Source of the DNA: Coptis chinensis | Taxonomy: Eukaryota > Streptophyta > Magnoliopsida > Ranunculales > Ranunculaceae | Length of the DNA stretch: 64,000 nucleotides | Direction: 5' to 3' | Assembly: GCA_015680905.1 (NCBI GenBank) | Contig: CM027380.1 | Location: forward strand, 35,022,001 to 35,086,000 | Part shown: one piece after another, positions 23,680 through 35,970 of the stretch | Position numbering within the stretch: the first letter of the stretch is position 1 | How the letters are laid out: each line of letters opens with the position of its first letter | Notes under the pieces: model-generated | Database searches by the model: none | What the model was told of the DNA's origin: nothing | Seen by the model: the letters and a program-made list of their open reading frames with translations, nothing else | Translations under genes and position numbers: made by a program

Positions 23680-23967
23680 TTAGGGGTCCATTTTAGTAAA
23701 AACATGTCATCTCATCAAACTGATTCATTAAAGATTATCGTCAAAATGCCAAGCATTGCCTCACGCAAAAAATAATTAGGTTCCACTCTTTTTATGGGGC
23801 AACCAAAATATGAAATCTTCAAATTAGGGGTCCATTTTAGTAAAAACGTGTCATCTCATCAAACTGATTCATTAAAGATTATCCTCAAAATGCCAAGCAT
23901 TGCCTTAGGCGAAAATACTTAGGTTCCATTCTTTTTTTGGGGCAACCAAAATATGAAATCTTTGATA
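23680..23967 (+). repeat. 144-bp tandem duplication inside LINE RT
   Basis: Two direct copies, 23680-23823 and 23824-23967, share TTAGGGGTCCATTTTAGTAA through to CAACCAAAATATGAAATCTT. They differ by a few substitutions and small indels. The unit is LINE coding sequence, so the duplication happened after or during its decay. Confidence 0.88.
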
Positions 23968-25976
23968 ATCTCATTCAAAAGATAAACAAAAAGCTCGAAA
24001 GGTTGGGCTTGATTCTCAGATCAGGCGCCAACCAAAGTTGTCTTCTCCTCAAGCAGCGTGTAAGAACGGCTTGATAGGTAACTTCTAAACCTCCTCGAAG
24101 CCCATTTAAGAGGATACCTTGTGTGTTTAATAAAGTGTAAAACAATAGTTTTACCTACTCTTAACTAGTTATGTTATGAATAAGTAAAAGTAAAACTATT
24201 TACTACTATGATCAAAGTTATCTACTCTCGATTATCGTGAAATATGTGAAGTAGAGAATTCGTTCCACTCCTAGTTTGTTTAGACGTAAATTTCAATGGT
24301 TTAATCAATTCTAACAAAACTAATGTGAGTAATGAATTTAATTATACTAATATGGTGATTGAACTAATTAAAATGTTCTAACTTGTACTATGCCAATTAA
24401 ATACTAAGATGTGAATATAGAGAAGGGATTAGGGGGATTTGATTCCACTTAGATTAATTCATAATATGTTAGTGTAGATTATTGCAATCCTAACCAATAA
24501 AGATTAAGTAATTGATCCCTAATTATTCATGGCAATCTCTACCAACTAATAATTAGCATGTGAGGAAGTTCAACCCATTCTTATGACAAATCAACTAACC
24601 TACTAGAGTGAAACTCTTAAATGTAATAATCCTAACTAACACATCAAGTCTTCATTAAAGCTTCATCAAACCCCTCTAATGGAGGTTTAGCTAGAAGTCA
24701 TTAGACTATCATTAATATAGAAATAAGAAGAAGACATAATGAAGAACAATAACTTGGATTTTATTAATCTAATGGATGAGAGTTTAAGAATTGAAACTAT
24801 ATTAAAGACTAAATATTGAATAAACAACTAACTTAAAACTAAGGAAAGAGTTATATGAATTAAAACCTAGGTCTAAACTAAATAATAACTAATTTCTCAA
24901 GAGTTATGCCTTAGTCCTCTTTATATAAGAGAGGGTTAGGTTTACAATTTCGTGCATGGGCTTTGGAACCATATTTTGGTCCCTTAAATCAAGCCCAAAA
25001 CCTAATTACTTAAGTCCAAAGAGGGTTTCTCTATTAGAAATTACTGCAACAGCCTTTTTGTCAACTTTTATTCATCTGATTGGGTCAAAGACTGGACCAT
25101 TAGAAATCTCTTTCCGAGCCGGTCGTTTTGACATATAATAGGCCAAGTTCTGAGGTCTGAGTCCAAGGATACGACCTATAAAAGTTCTGTTGACTTTTTG
25201 CTCTATTTCTGTCCATGTTGACTTTGAGTTTTCAGCTTTGACCGGGCTTTAAAAAGGTTTTTTCTCTTTGAATCTTGGCCTTTAATCATAGAACTTCTTA
25301 GCAACCAACCTTTGCTCCTTTATCTCCAAAAGTGACATATTTATTCTCATATTCGACTACAATACCTGAAATACACAAAAACACGTAAACAGTACTAACT
25401 CTTATTTATTATAAACATAATTAGTCTAAATGTAATGATATTAAGGGGTTAAAACTATAGTTTTGGGCTCTTATCAAACCACCCCCAAACATCATTTTGC
25501 TTGTCCTCAAGCAAATATGAGAAATTAATTGTCACACCCCGAATTTCGACAGAATTCGGAAAAATATTATTTGTTCCCGACTCTTCGATCTCCGAGGTGT
25601 GACGCACTCTCCACTTCCAAAAACCCATAAACAGTTTAAATATGCGGATAATTAAAAACCAATAAAAATTTTAACTTAAACAAAAGTCCTCTTCATTACA
25701 AAAATTTAAAAATGAAAATGCAAATAACCTTATCTCAACTGAAAATCTATATCACCTCAAAGGGAAACAAAGCCTATCTTGAAATGCAATGCTAACGCAA
25801 ACCACAAGCAGCAACCAATCTTCTTCAACACTAAACCTGTCAAGACTTATCAACTATGTTCATTTAATGAACACACCCGATAAGCAAACATGCAAATCGG
25901 GTCAGCATTATAAAAATGCTGGTATGAGTAGCTCTAAAATACAACATATACTTATACCAAATATATACACAATCCA

Positions 25977-26160
25977 TAAGGCCGTTAGTTCCTTCCCCGA
26001 GGCGCCTTAACTCCCAACAACTAATACGACATCCTTAAGTTCAATAACTAAGGCAGGTAGTTCCTCCACTGAGGCGCCTTAACTTTCCACTAACCACACA
26101 ACAAACTATACTCATAATAAATAAGGCATGTAGTTCCTCCATCGAGGCGCCTTAGGTTCT
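25977..26160. repeat. Three ~73-bp repeats with GAGGCGCCTTA
   Basis: GAGGCGCCTTA preceded by TAGTTCCT occurs at about 25999, 26070 and 26144, spaced 71-75 bases, inside the solo LTR. The units are diverged between the conserved boxes. Confidence 0.7.
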
Positions 26161-26604
26161 AACTAAACAAATAACCAACCATGCATATTATATCCGTACC
26201 GCATTTCATGCTCAATTACAGAGTGGGTCGTCTCTGCACGAGTAATTAGTTTGACCCACCCTTCTGCCAAACCATATACAGTCATCTATCTAAAGATATA
26301 TCATTAACCAACATATTACCATAATTATATTATTTAAGGCTTTCTTTGCGTGTCCCTAAAATCACGTCGTATCTATGTCTTACCTAGTTTCCCTGGCTAC
26401 CACAATCGCTTCCCAACGCCGAACATGTACATCCACATGCCTCCACTCACATAATGAACCACTCCGTGCGTAACTACCCGAAATGGGATGCCGCACACCG
26501 TAACCCTCACACGAAAAGCCATTATGCAAGTACTGCCATTATTCGGCATAAAATATCGCACGTCTCGTTCTAATATTGCGAACGGAATAATCAAGCCACT
26601 ATTC

Positions 26605-26790
26605 AGCTACGCCAGAAGGGCCATTCAGCTTTTCTGAAACGCCAGAAGGGTCAATCACATTACTTATGCCCGAAGGCCATTCAGATTCACTGAAACGCCA
26701 GAAGGGCCAATCAAATTACTTACGCCCGAAGGCCATTCAGATTCACTGAAACGCTAGAAGGGCCAATCAAATTGCACACGCCCACACAGG
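26605..26790. repeat. 56-bp tandem repeats with CGCCAGAAGGG
   Basis: Units beginning GCCAGAAGGG lie at 26641 and 26697, and a variant GCTAGAAGGG at 26753, exactly 56 bases apart. Each contains GCCCGAAGGCCATTCAGATT. A partial unit stands at 26611. The array is within the solo LTR. Confidence 0.8.
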
Positions 26791-27499
26791 GCAAATCACA
26801 TGAGTTGTGGTAGCTAGGTTCTAGGATTTTCATTACGTAATTTATTCAAGTGTCATACATTAATGACTCCTAATAATTCCACTATATCACGTGCAGGTCA
26901 AATACCTTATTGCACTAAGCCACAATATTTAGAAATATCTCAATTATATCTCATAACCACTTTCATTCTGTCACGTGCCAATACATTATTGCACTAAGCC
27001 ATAATCCCGTGGGAAAATATCCACACATACTATACTACCTTATAGTAGCATCTCACATATAAAATAATGGAGCGTTTATACATTTATGTCTCCAAAACTA
27101 TTGCATTTAATATATATATCCCAACATATTATATAAGGTCACAATATTAACGTCAAATCTTAATTAGATAATGACAACCAAATTTATACAAGCTTCCACA
27201 GCATTTTAGCATTTGATTTGTCCATACAATTTACAACATAAAATGTGGCACAATTAAACAGTCCACAGTCCACAATCAAAGTCCATGAATCTAAGTCCGT
27301 ATATAATTTAATACTCATAAAAACATATATATCAAATTCTTATTATCAGAATTCCCCTCTAGTTACGTGCCAATTATATATTGTACCACTCACGTCAAAA
27401 CTTAATTAGATAATGACAAACAAGGTTATACAGTTTCTGACAATATTTTATTACTACATTTGTCCATATACTTAAACATGCGAAAAAAACTGGAAAAAG

Positions 27500-27650
27500 T
27501 CAATATTACACAGTCAACGGTTAAAGGTTAAAGTAAACGGTCAAAGTCAAAGGTCAACGGTCAAAGTCAACACATCATGGTCGAAGTCAAACTGTCATTG
27601 TCAAAGTCAAACTGTCGTTTCCATGTTCAACAGGTTCAGGGTCACAGTCA
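27500..27650. repeat. GGTCAAAGTCAA-type short repeats
   Basis: GTCAAAGTCAA and GGTCAACGGTCAAAG motifs recur many times over about 150 bases in the solo LTR. Further on (27790-27970) a looser ACTGGCCCAAAA motif repeats. Confidence 0.6.
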
Positions 27651-30600
27651 TGGTTCATGGGTAATGTCAAAAGTGCAGTTCATGGGCTCACGACTAAGGT
27701 AATGGTTAAGGTCATGGTTCGGACCCACTAGCCAAGCCTATGACTCAACCAAAGATTCGAAAGTCTACAAGTTGAAAAACCCATTTGGATTTCTATTTTA
27801 TGTCTTATGGACTGGCCCCAAACAATATTAGAAACTGGTCCAAAACAGTTAAGTGGTTCGGCCCAAAAATTTGAACTGAAACCGGCCCAAAAACACCAAT
27901 GGAATTTGGCCCAAGACAAAATAGAAACTGGCCCATCCACTAATAAAATTCGGCCCAAAACAAAAACAAAATCGGGCCCAAGCCTCAAGCCCAAGCCCCA
28001 GGCCCAGCTGGTCATCTTCTTCCTCCAGCAGCCTCCACCACCAGCCACCACCGGGTTCTCCTCCTCCCACTTCAACACATCGGTTTGACTCAATTTGAAA
28101 AACCCAACACCTTTAACAAAAGCAAAAACTGAAAATCATAAAATCAACACTCTTCCTAAATCCAGATCTGAAATATTTCCCGCCGCCATTAATGGAGCTT
28201 CGACAGCTCCCATCTACCGCCCTCACACACACTACACGACCCGACACTTCCCAACAATAACACTTCACCTACTCTAATCGACTGCGCGATTTTCTTTAAC
28301 CACCATTAGCACTTTTTACAGAGCTTAAGCAGAGCATGAACTGCCCCACTCTCCAAATGATCTCCACACCAATTAATCTCGACGGCATTACAGCCCCTTC
28401 CCTAATCACGATTTAATCAACACCAAACCCAACAAAACAACAACAAAGATGAATTAAAGAAAACAATATGAGCTCGCGCCTCCATTAACCCCTGTTTAGA
28501 GCTTCCACAGTCTAACCCCAATCAATACAACAAGAGGAATACACAAATAGTTTCAAATAAAATACGAACAGTACCAAACCGTACACAGGACAACCGTTTG
28601 GTTTTGGCTCGCCGCCATTAACGGTTTCTCCAAGCTTCAACAGTTATATATTTTGACAAAAGCTACACTAACATTATCTAGCCGAATAACCATAGCCGAA
28701 CAAACAGAAAATGAACGGAAACATACCAGTAAAACTCTGGATTTTGTGAAATAGAAAAAAACTATCTACTCACCTGTATTAAAACCCAACGAATCCCTCC
28801 TAGTCCGAGTCGTCGCGCTCCAACGCTCGAGCAAACAAGCCGCCTCCATTTTTATTATTTTTTTATTCTCCAAGAACCCTATTCTCTATAACAATGTGAT
28901 TATATACTTGGGTTTGAAACCCAAGCCCAACACAGACTCGGGCCCAGAAACCAGGCCCACATATCCAAATCCAATCCAGCGAATTTTAAATAAATAATTA
29001 AATTAATTAATAAATAAATAAATAAATACGTATTTTAAATACGGGCGTTACATTAATATAAGTGACAAAAAATGGAGTTCTAACTAATCTGGTTTCGCCG
29101 AGTGCGATTGCATTGACCATATGCAATAAGACTTTAAACCACTAGGAATTCTCTAGTAGATGAGTTATAGCCTCGTGAGAGTTTTCCAGAGAAGGTACTC
29201 ACAAACTTTATCTATACTACAACGACTAAGAAATAAAATTATTGTTTCCTACTTTATTATTCTCAAATATCTATACATCTCACTAGCAATGAATATAGAA
29301 TAATCAAGTCAAAATCTAAGTTAATACGTGCATAATAATTAATCATCTACGGATAAACATATATATAATGAACTATGCTATGAAATGCAAGAACAGGTCC
29401 ATTTCTGAAACTTTGGAATATCGTCCTTAAGTAGGTCCCCACATATAAGTCAAAACAAAAACACTCTAATTTTTCCACTCAAGTTTCGCTCACTCCAGTG
29501 CGCAGTAGGCACACTTTACCTTACAATCTCAATGACACACAAGGAAGCCGAAGTCGATCAAACACATCTGCCACTTACTATCACACTAACCTATTCCTAA
29601 TTGAACTAGAGGTCTTTATTAGGTGTTGCAAAGATTAGGAGATGGTTTAAGAAGGAAGGAAATGGATATTCAAAAGGACAAGTCTGAGATAATAGAGTTT
29701 TCATATTATGTAACTAGAGAAAACTTTGTTCTTACTTTACTTCTACACTTTGTTTCCATCCTTAGTCATTTTTTCCTTTTTCTTTTGGCTTTTAACTCCT
29801 TTGATTATGTTTTTGAAGTTCTAACTTTTTATTTTTTATTTTTTATTTTTTTTCTTTTCTTTGGATGGAAACTTCATTTTCTTATTTGAAACAACTAACA
29901 AATTCTTGGTTTCACAGGTCTTTCTCTTTTCTCTTTTTCATTTCATCTCTATCCTTAGACTCATTCAAAAATGGGTAGGTTGATTTTTATTTTTATTTTG
30001 TTTTGTATAAAAGGGTAAATGAATTGCGGTTTATGAAAGGCTAAAGAAAGACTCAGAGGGGCGATTAGCGGAAAATAATTTCATAAGGTTTGAATTTCTA
30101 GCTCTTTCGATCCAAAAAGGGCCTAAATTCTCGTTTAGGATATGGTATAGTGATCAAGCAAGTGAACGTGTGATTTCTCTATTCAGAATTTACTTATCTC
30201 TTGTGTCATTTCTCAAATATTTCACTCATATAAGGCTTTATGCTATATTCTCATAGGATTTGTAGAATAAGTACTTTAACCTAGATTTCAAAAACTTATT
30301 GCCAATACAAATATAGATGCTCATGCAATATATTTATGGAAAGATGCAATGATTATTACCTACATATTAGCCTAAATTTCTAAAAACTATTCTAATTTAA
30401 AAGCTAACGAAAAACTTCTAGATTAATATCATCATAGAGAAAGAAACAATACCAATATTCCTAAGTGTGTAGCATAAACTGTTTATTTATATTTTTGGAT
30501 TTTTTTTACTAGAAAACAAGTGCATATTAAACATATATATCCTAATGGGTGCCTTAAATTACGTGTGTTTCTATGCCTCCCCCAAACAAAAACATGTTTT

Positions 30601-31101
30601 GCCCTCAAAGTATTAAAATAAGAAAGGTAGGAAATACAATGGAAACACGTGAAAAGTTTAGAGCACCTGCAAACCAAATTTAGAACATACTAATATAGAT
30701 AAATAAAAACAGACGCAACTATGTATGAGTTCCACCCGTTATGGGGATAACAAGAATTAAATTGCTTGGGACATAAACAGACATGAACAAAAAATAAAAC
30801 TTACCTCATATCCAACATTTAAGCGTTGTCTTCCTCTTCTATAAAGAAGTGAGGTTCCTTTGCATCCTGCCATGCCATGATAATTTGCCAGGCATCACGC
30901 CATTTATCATCTACCTTTGCTAACTTGTTAAGCGCCACTTGGTCGGATGGGGTGTAAAGGGCAACCCAATTAGGTTGTATCCTCCACCCCGGCCAAGTCA
31001 TTGCACGGAAGGAGCATATAATGTAGTTGGTGGGTCTCACAATATCAACCCCAACCCAATCCGTGAAACGAGCACAAAACTCAGGAAAGAAACATAGCAT
31101 G

Positions 31102-31828
31102 ATTTAAAGATCTCTTTTGCGATACCCCCACATTTGAAAATCATTTGCGACACCCCCACATTTGCAACTTCCGTCAGTCAACAATTAGTTGACCGAGTCA
31201 AACCGTAAGAAATAAAACCCAAAAAACTCAAAAATAAAATAAAATAAAAATCGACCTAATTAAATAGTGGAGGTTACCAAAATACCCCTCCACGTGCCAA
31301 AGTAAGGATGATACATACTATATAGCATTCATTATTTGAAATGCTATATACCATATACCATATACCATCATTTTGAGCACCATTATCACTTGGTTCTCAC
31401 CATTCTTACTAGAAGTTTTAGTCTGCCAAAGTAAGGATGATACATACTATATACCATCCATTATTTGAAATGTTACATACCATATACCATCCATTATTTG
31501 GAATGCTACATACCATATATCATCCATTTGAGTACCATTATCACTTAATTCTCACCATTCTTATTGGAAGTTTTGGTCTGCTAAAGTAAGGATGATACAT
31601 ACTATATATCATCCATTATTTGGAAAGCTACATACCATATACCATCGATTTTTTTATTATTTTATTATTTTTGTTGAGTTTTTTGGGTTTTTTTCTTACG
31701 GTTTGACTCGGTCACCTAACTGTTGACTGACAGAAGTTGCAAATTTGGGGATCGCAAATGATCTTCAAATGTGGGGGGTATCACAAAAGAGATCTTTAAA
31801 TGTGGTGGGTATCGCTAATTCCCCCTAA
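31102..31828. mobile_element. TIR element with inner tandem repeats
   Basis: Left arm 31102-31240 and right arm about 31670-31828 are inverted copies. They share AAAGATCTCTTTTG, GATACCCCCACATTTGAA, ATCATTTGCGA and the GACTCGGTC/GACCGAGTC region. The right arm is about 28 bases longer at its tip (ending CCCCCTAA), so the left tip has been lost or replaced. Between the arms a unit starting CAAAGTAAGGATGATACATA is repeated three times (from 31297, 31426 and 31581), each with several TACCATATACCATC boxes. No protein is encoded. A Mutator-like or similar non-autonomous DNA transposon is the likeliest class. Confidence 0.7.
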
Positions 31829-31835
31829 AATTTTA

Positions 31836-31866
31836 CTAGCCTCATGCCACGTGCATAAGCACGTGG
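31836..31866 (-). mobile_element. Helitron-type 3' terminus, minus strand
   Basis: On the minus strand a perfect hairpin CCACGTGC-TTAT-GCACGTGG (31847-31866) is followed by CATGAGG and CTAG, then T. A short GC-rich hairpin close to a terminal CTRR with a flanking T is the hallmark of a Helitron 3' end. The matching 5' end would lie at higher coordinates and was not fixed. Confidence 0.6.
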
Positions 31867-32235
31867 AACAATCTCAAGCCCCACCATTATTTTTCTTTCT
31901 TATTTTAAATTTTAGCAGTTCTAGAGTACTCATGCTGCACCGGCACGCATGAATCTGGGCCCTTGCACTGTACTTCATGATGCAATACACCCGTACTTTT
32001 TGGTGTGATGAGTGGCCTACATTAACTACACCACTCTCTCTCCTGCGCACACTAGATTTTCTATTTAAATTTACAATAGAAGTGAATTACTACTTTACCC
32101 CTATGTGCAATTATTTTTCCAGCCCTAGAGCCCACCAAGCCTGCACAACAGAAAAAAAACAAAAGAAATTGTGAAATTACCAAAATGCCCTTACATCTAT
32201 ACCAATCACTATTCACTCAACCCCTCATCCTACCT
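31867..32235. other. Spacer or Helitron interior, no gene seen
   Basis: AT-rich sequence with no supported exon. The open frame at 31977-32174 lacks coding character. Confidence 0.35.
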
Positions 32236-33030
32236 ACATTAATATCCATTCTCCTAGGATGCTCATAGGGAGCCACGTCAGCAGATTTTATAAAAAAGTC
32301 CCTATTTAAAAAATAATTAATTGGTTGATTACTTACTTAACCTTATTATTGTTGTGTTTAGCAATTTATGAAAAAAACATTTTGGTCTTTTCACATGCTA
32401 GGGATTAAAAAAAACCAAATACACGCCTAATTTGAATTGTTTGCCAGTGGGTAATTAAGTAATTAACAACCAAAATACAAAACAAAACCCAACCCATTTG
32501 TTAAACGCCCCAAACTCTCTCACAAAAAAAAAACTATGGCGGCAACATCTCTGCCTCTTTCATTCTCTCTCTTTCTCATCTCTCCAATCGAAGGGTTCAT
32601 GAATCTCGGTCTGCCAACATGCATATTTGGCGTCTACTCGAGCCAATCCGTTTCTCTCTTGCTGTCGATTTATTATGGGTATGTTTTTTATTTGAATTTC
32701 TGGTTCTACCCAATTTATTTGCTGCATGTTTGATTCTTTATTTGAAAGGTTTGAAAATTTGAAGTTCTAAATATACTTTCTTCAATGGTGTTCGTTTGTA
32801 GTTCTAACGAATTAGTTTGATGGTTAACAGTTGCACTGGAGCTTTAAATGGGTTTGATGGCGAAACATACCCTTTGCAAAGCACAATCAACCCAGACAAA
32901 ATCCTAGCCTTTTCGAACACCATTGAAGAACTCGAGAAAATAACTACAATCGAACATCATGAGACCAAAACTGCATCCCTATTGAACACCATCAATGAAA
33001 GAACTCTCTCTCTCTTTCTCTCTATCAGTA
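32236..33030 (+). mobile_element. Repeat-family copy A with captured exon-like sequence
   Basis: 32236-32520 belongs to a repeat family also seen at 35645 and 41410: GGGAGCCAC(G/A)TCA, AAAAAAGTCCC, TTGGTCTTTTCA and a TACACGCC box in the same order. A CT-rich leader and an open start follow at 32536 (MAATSLPLSFSLFLISPIEG). An exon-like block ending at a GTAAGT donor lies at about 32830-33029 and reads NGFDGETYPLQSTINPDKIL and then EELEKITTIEHHETKTA. I do not recognise the protein. It is probably a captured gene fragment within a Helitron-like element. Confidence 0.45.
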
Positions 33031-35640
33031 AGTTTTTGATTATGTTCTTTCTTAACCTTCTCTTTCTACATGCTTGCAATAGTGTAGATAATCAATCGAA
33101 GAAAGGATATGAGATCAACTATAGTATTTTTGTAACCAATAAAAACAAAAACTAAAGTATTTTTGTTAAATCTGTTTTGACTTGATTTGAAAAGTTTAGA
33201 AAGCAATTACTGCATTAGCTTTGTGAATTTTAGAAACCCAAAGAGAGGATTTGGAGAGACTACAATTTCTACTAATAAAAAAGCTACATATGATTTATTG
33301 CTGGTGGTGGTTATACACTTTGTCACAAGGGCAAATGAATTGTGTAGTGGTCGGATTACTGTTTGCATCATTGATTAGACCCCTCTATTTTGCTCTCTTT
33401 ATTGTCTCATTCAAATATTTATATAGTATAAGTTAGTTATTGGTTGAGAAACTACTGATCAAGATAATGGGCTAATGATTGCAATGACGCCAATTGTTGA
33501 GCATGAGTTACTTCAAAGGATGAACACATGAATTTGTTTCTTAAAGCCATACAACGTTCTTTGGTTTAAGGACAACGTTAATACTGTATGATCATGAAAT
33601 AGTATACTGGAACTTAGACGAGAACCATGTGAATCGAATTATTTCAAGTTTCATTAATTGGTTATTTTTTTTTAAAAAAAAAACACCTTTTATGTTGTTT
33701 ATTTTTTACTTGATTACACATGTAATAGTAGAATATCCTCAACCAGAATGTTACTTGATGTTACACATATATGGTATCAAAGAGAAGTCATGAGATAGCT
33801 TTTTTAAAGAGATTCACTTAACGAGTGAAACCATTATGGCGCTAAAAATCTTAAAAGCCACTTCAACGAAATAATGAACTTGAATTTGAAGCCAGCCAAT
33901 TAAACTACATAATGTAAGATACAATCATCATAGGATCAATGCCAACTTACATTTGCTATGGTTTGAACAGGTTTAATGATAGTTTAGGATGTATTGTCAA
34001 AGTTAGAATTAGAACCCGTCCTTGACTTGCTTTAGTATGAGCTAGCAACTTACACGAATACCACGACTTCAGTTCTTGCAAGTAGCGAGCTTAGTGTGGC
34101 AATTAACATGTTACAGTGTTGAATCATAAAGAGGTTTTGCCACATTGTTTGAAGAATTGGAAATACATAAAGCTCATTAGGAGATGTTGATTCCGTTGAG
34201 TTTGCCCATATTAGTCATCTTCTTAAAGTTGTACATGCAAGATTGGTGGAGTACGAGAAAACTTTGGAGCATAATCAACTGTTTCAGAAGGTATTTAAGA
34301 ATTGGGGACTGGGTGTTAATGTGCTCCATGCAGAAGTTGATGTTGTTAGGCTGAATTTCGCGTTGGGGAGGCTTGATGATTAGTATATTGAAAATTCTTA
34401 TTAGCAAGACACATGAGGAGAGTATGACTAGAGCTATGGCACTTATTGCAATTTCAGAGGCTCTCTATAACCGGAAAAACTTTTGAGCTTCTAAGAAGTG
34501 TCTTACAAAGGGGTTTGATTTGGAGTGGTTTACTTACAAGGTTTTAATCATACTAAGATTTGTGAGTCATTAATTGTGTTGTGCATAATATGTAATGGTC
34601 AAATTGTTTGACTATTGCGTGTAGTTCTAACATGCGTAATGTGTGTGTTCAAAATTTTGGTGAAGAAAATTATTAGTAGTAACAACGCCAGTTTCAGGGT
34701 TTGACCAATAGAAACCATAAGTTAAGGTTTTAATTGCGAGAAGGGTTTGGTGATTTTAATTTCATATGCGAATTGATTTCCAGCACTAGCTAACACATTA
34801 ATTTCAATATTGATCACATTAACTTCAAAACTGTTTAATTATACTCATGGTTTGAATTGATTTTATTCTTTGCATTAACATGTAGCAAATAGGATTATTT
34901 TCACTTTGTTTGTTGTTACTATTTTCTTTCCTCATGTAATGATAAACAAAAAACAATTGACTTAATTGGTAATGCATATTTCATAGTTGTTTCCAACTAT
35001 GAGTAACCGATTTCTTCTAAATAATTGTTCATTTCACGTCTATGAATATATCTAAGATTATGCCCGATGTTGGAACACATCTATATTGTAGGTGATTATG
35101 CAGGATCTTATTTGGGTTTTATGGTGATAATTTTAGCGTCGAGTTTTTAGATTCCATGACCTCAAAATCTTAAACTAGAATGCGTCAAATGGTTTTATTT
35201 GTGTTTGACTGTTTGAGAAGTTGTCTCATAGAATGGTTCTATTAGTTTTGATCAGGCACTTTGTTACCTATGCTATGGATGTTGGTCAATATATATAACA
35301 GTGACAAATGTGATAATATGTTTACTCTTACATTATAAATTTAGTTGTTATTTACCAATTTAAAATTTCTAATATTGCTTTCATCAATAATTTCAGCAGC
35401 TATAGAAGCTTAAAGAATAACCAAAGGCACTCGCTTAATTGGAGGCTCTAGAAAAGTTGTACGGTGATTTGAAACAAGACCCTTATGAGCCAACGGCAGG
35501 CAAAGTGAGTCCAACGTATATACCCTACTTCACAAATATTATGGTTGTGATCTATATGATATATGCAGTTAGAGCTACCACTAAATATATTTATTTGCAT
35601 TCGACAATAAATTATATATTCCATTTAAGGTTTAGGCTAG
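33031..35640. other. Patchwork spacer with decayed coding remnants
   Basis: Mostly AT-rich. At 34180-34380 a plus-strand stretch reads EFAHISHLLKVVHARLVEYE and then LFQKVFKNWGLGVNVLHAEV, ending at a stop. It looks like part of a helical protein but is not recognised. At 35437-35503 a short exon-like block reads LEALEKLYGDLKQDPYEPTA before a donor. These may be exons of one captured gene begun at copy A. Confidence 0.35.
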
Positions 35641-35644
35641 ACAC

Positions 35645-35970
35645 ATTGATCATAGGGAGCCACATCAACAAAGTTTTTAAAAAAGTCCCTTCTTCAAAAA
35701 TAATTACTTTTCTTCTTACCAAAATAACCCTGAAATTTGGTCTGTTTCTGTAATTTCATATAAGTCTATTTGGTCTTTTCAAGTGCTTTGAAAACAAAAT
35801 ACCCAATACACGCCCTTTTATGAATTTTACGCTAGGGGTACTTAGGTAATTAAAAACCTAAAAAGAAACCCAATCGTTCGTCAAACATTTTTGTAAAAAA
35901 AACCCCCCCAGTTTCCAAACCTTCCTCAAACTCAAATAAAAACTCTACCCTTCTTCAAACCGCAGGTAAC
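35645..35970 (+). repeat. Repeat-family copy B
   Basis: It shares with copy A (32245-32520) the ordered blocks CATAGGGAGCCACATCA, AAAAAAGTCCC, TTGGTCTTTTCAAG, CAATACACGCC and a leader-like CT/A-rich end. The two are diverged by many substitutions. Confidence 0.55.

Larger units (their letters stand above)
16347..24006 (+). mobile_element. L1-type LINE, plus strand, split by two insertions
   Basis: Pieces of one non-LTR retrotransposon lie in order on the plus strand. The endonuclease head at 16347-16608 reads MKTISWKCRG, the usual plant L1 start. Endonuclease and reverse transcriptase follow at 20714-22430 (GDLNVILS, LIDLGFIGYPFTWSNKR, YFKPIS, LRQGDPISPFLF). More RT lies at about 23519-24006 (LTHLLFANDAFIFCRDD, then FDNLIQKINKKLERLG). 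An opposite-strand LINE interrupts it at 16609-20705, and a repeat-rich insert at about 22430-23518. Many stops and frame changes are present, for example at 22158. The RT active-site box reads FANDA in place of FADDA. There is a 144-base duplication inside the RT region. It is clearly dead. The 3' end with RNase H was not found. Confidence 0.85.
25530..29052. mobile_element. Solo LTR of ~3.5 kb (fossil)
   Basis: A single 3523-base block starts TGTCACACCCCG and ends GGGCGTTACA. It is flanked on both sides by TTAAT (25525-25529 and 29053-29057), the 5-base duplication expected of an LTR element. No second LTR or internal coding region is present, so it is best read as a solo LTR left by recombination between two LTRs. 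The ends fit a large gypsy-type family, probably in minus orientation (TGTAACGCCCG...GGGGTGTGACA). It contains two short tandem arrays. Confidence 0.75.
24072..31101 (-). mobile_element. Broken gypsy-type LTR element, minus strand (fossil)
   Basis: A probable 3' LTR lies at 24072-25476 (TG...CTCTTATCA), followed by a purine tract on the minus strand and an internal region. Parts of the internal region at 29058-30620 resemble the matching part of the intact-looking element at 47-56 kb, for example the CGATTGCATT-ACCATATGCAA and GAGTTATAG-CTCGTGAG blocks. A 3.5-kb solo LTR is nested at 25530-29052. A minus-strand coding remnant (30819-31100; FRAMTWPGWRIQPNWVALY) lies at the far end. No second LTR or polymerase is seen, and the element stops at the TIR element at 31.1 kb. 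It is old and incomplete. Confidence 0.6.

Noticed and set aside
27728-28093. Open frames on both strands rich in Gly/Trp or Lys/Pro
   Set aside because: They come from the ACTGGCCCAAAA-type repeats inside the solo LTR.
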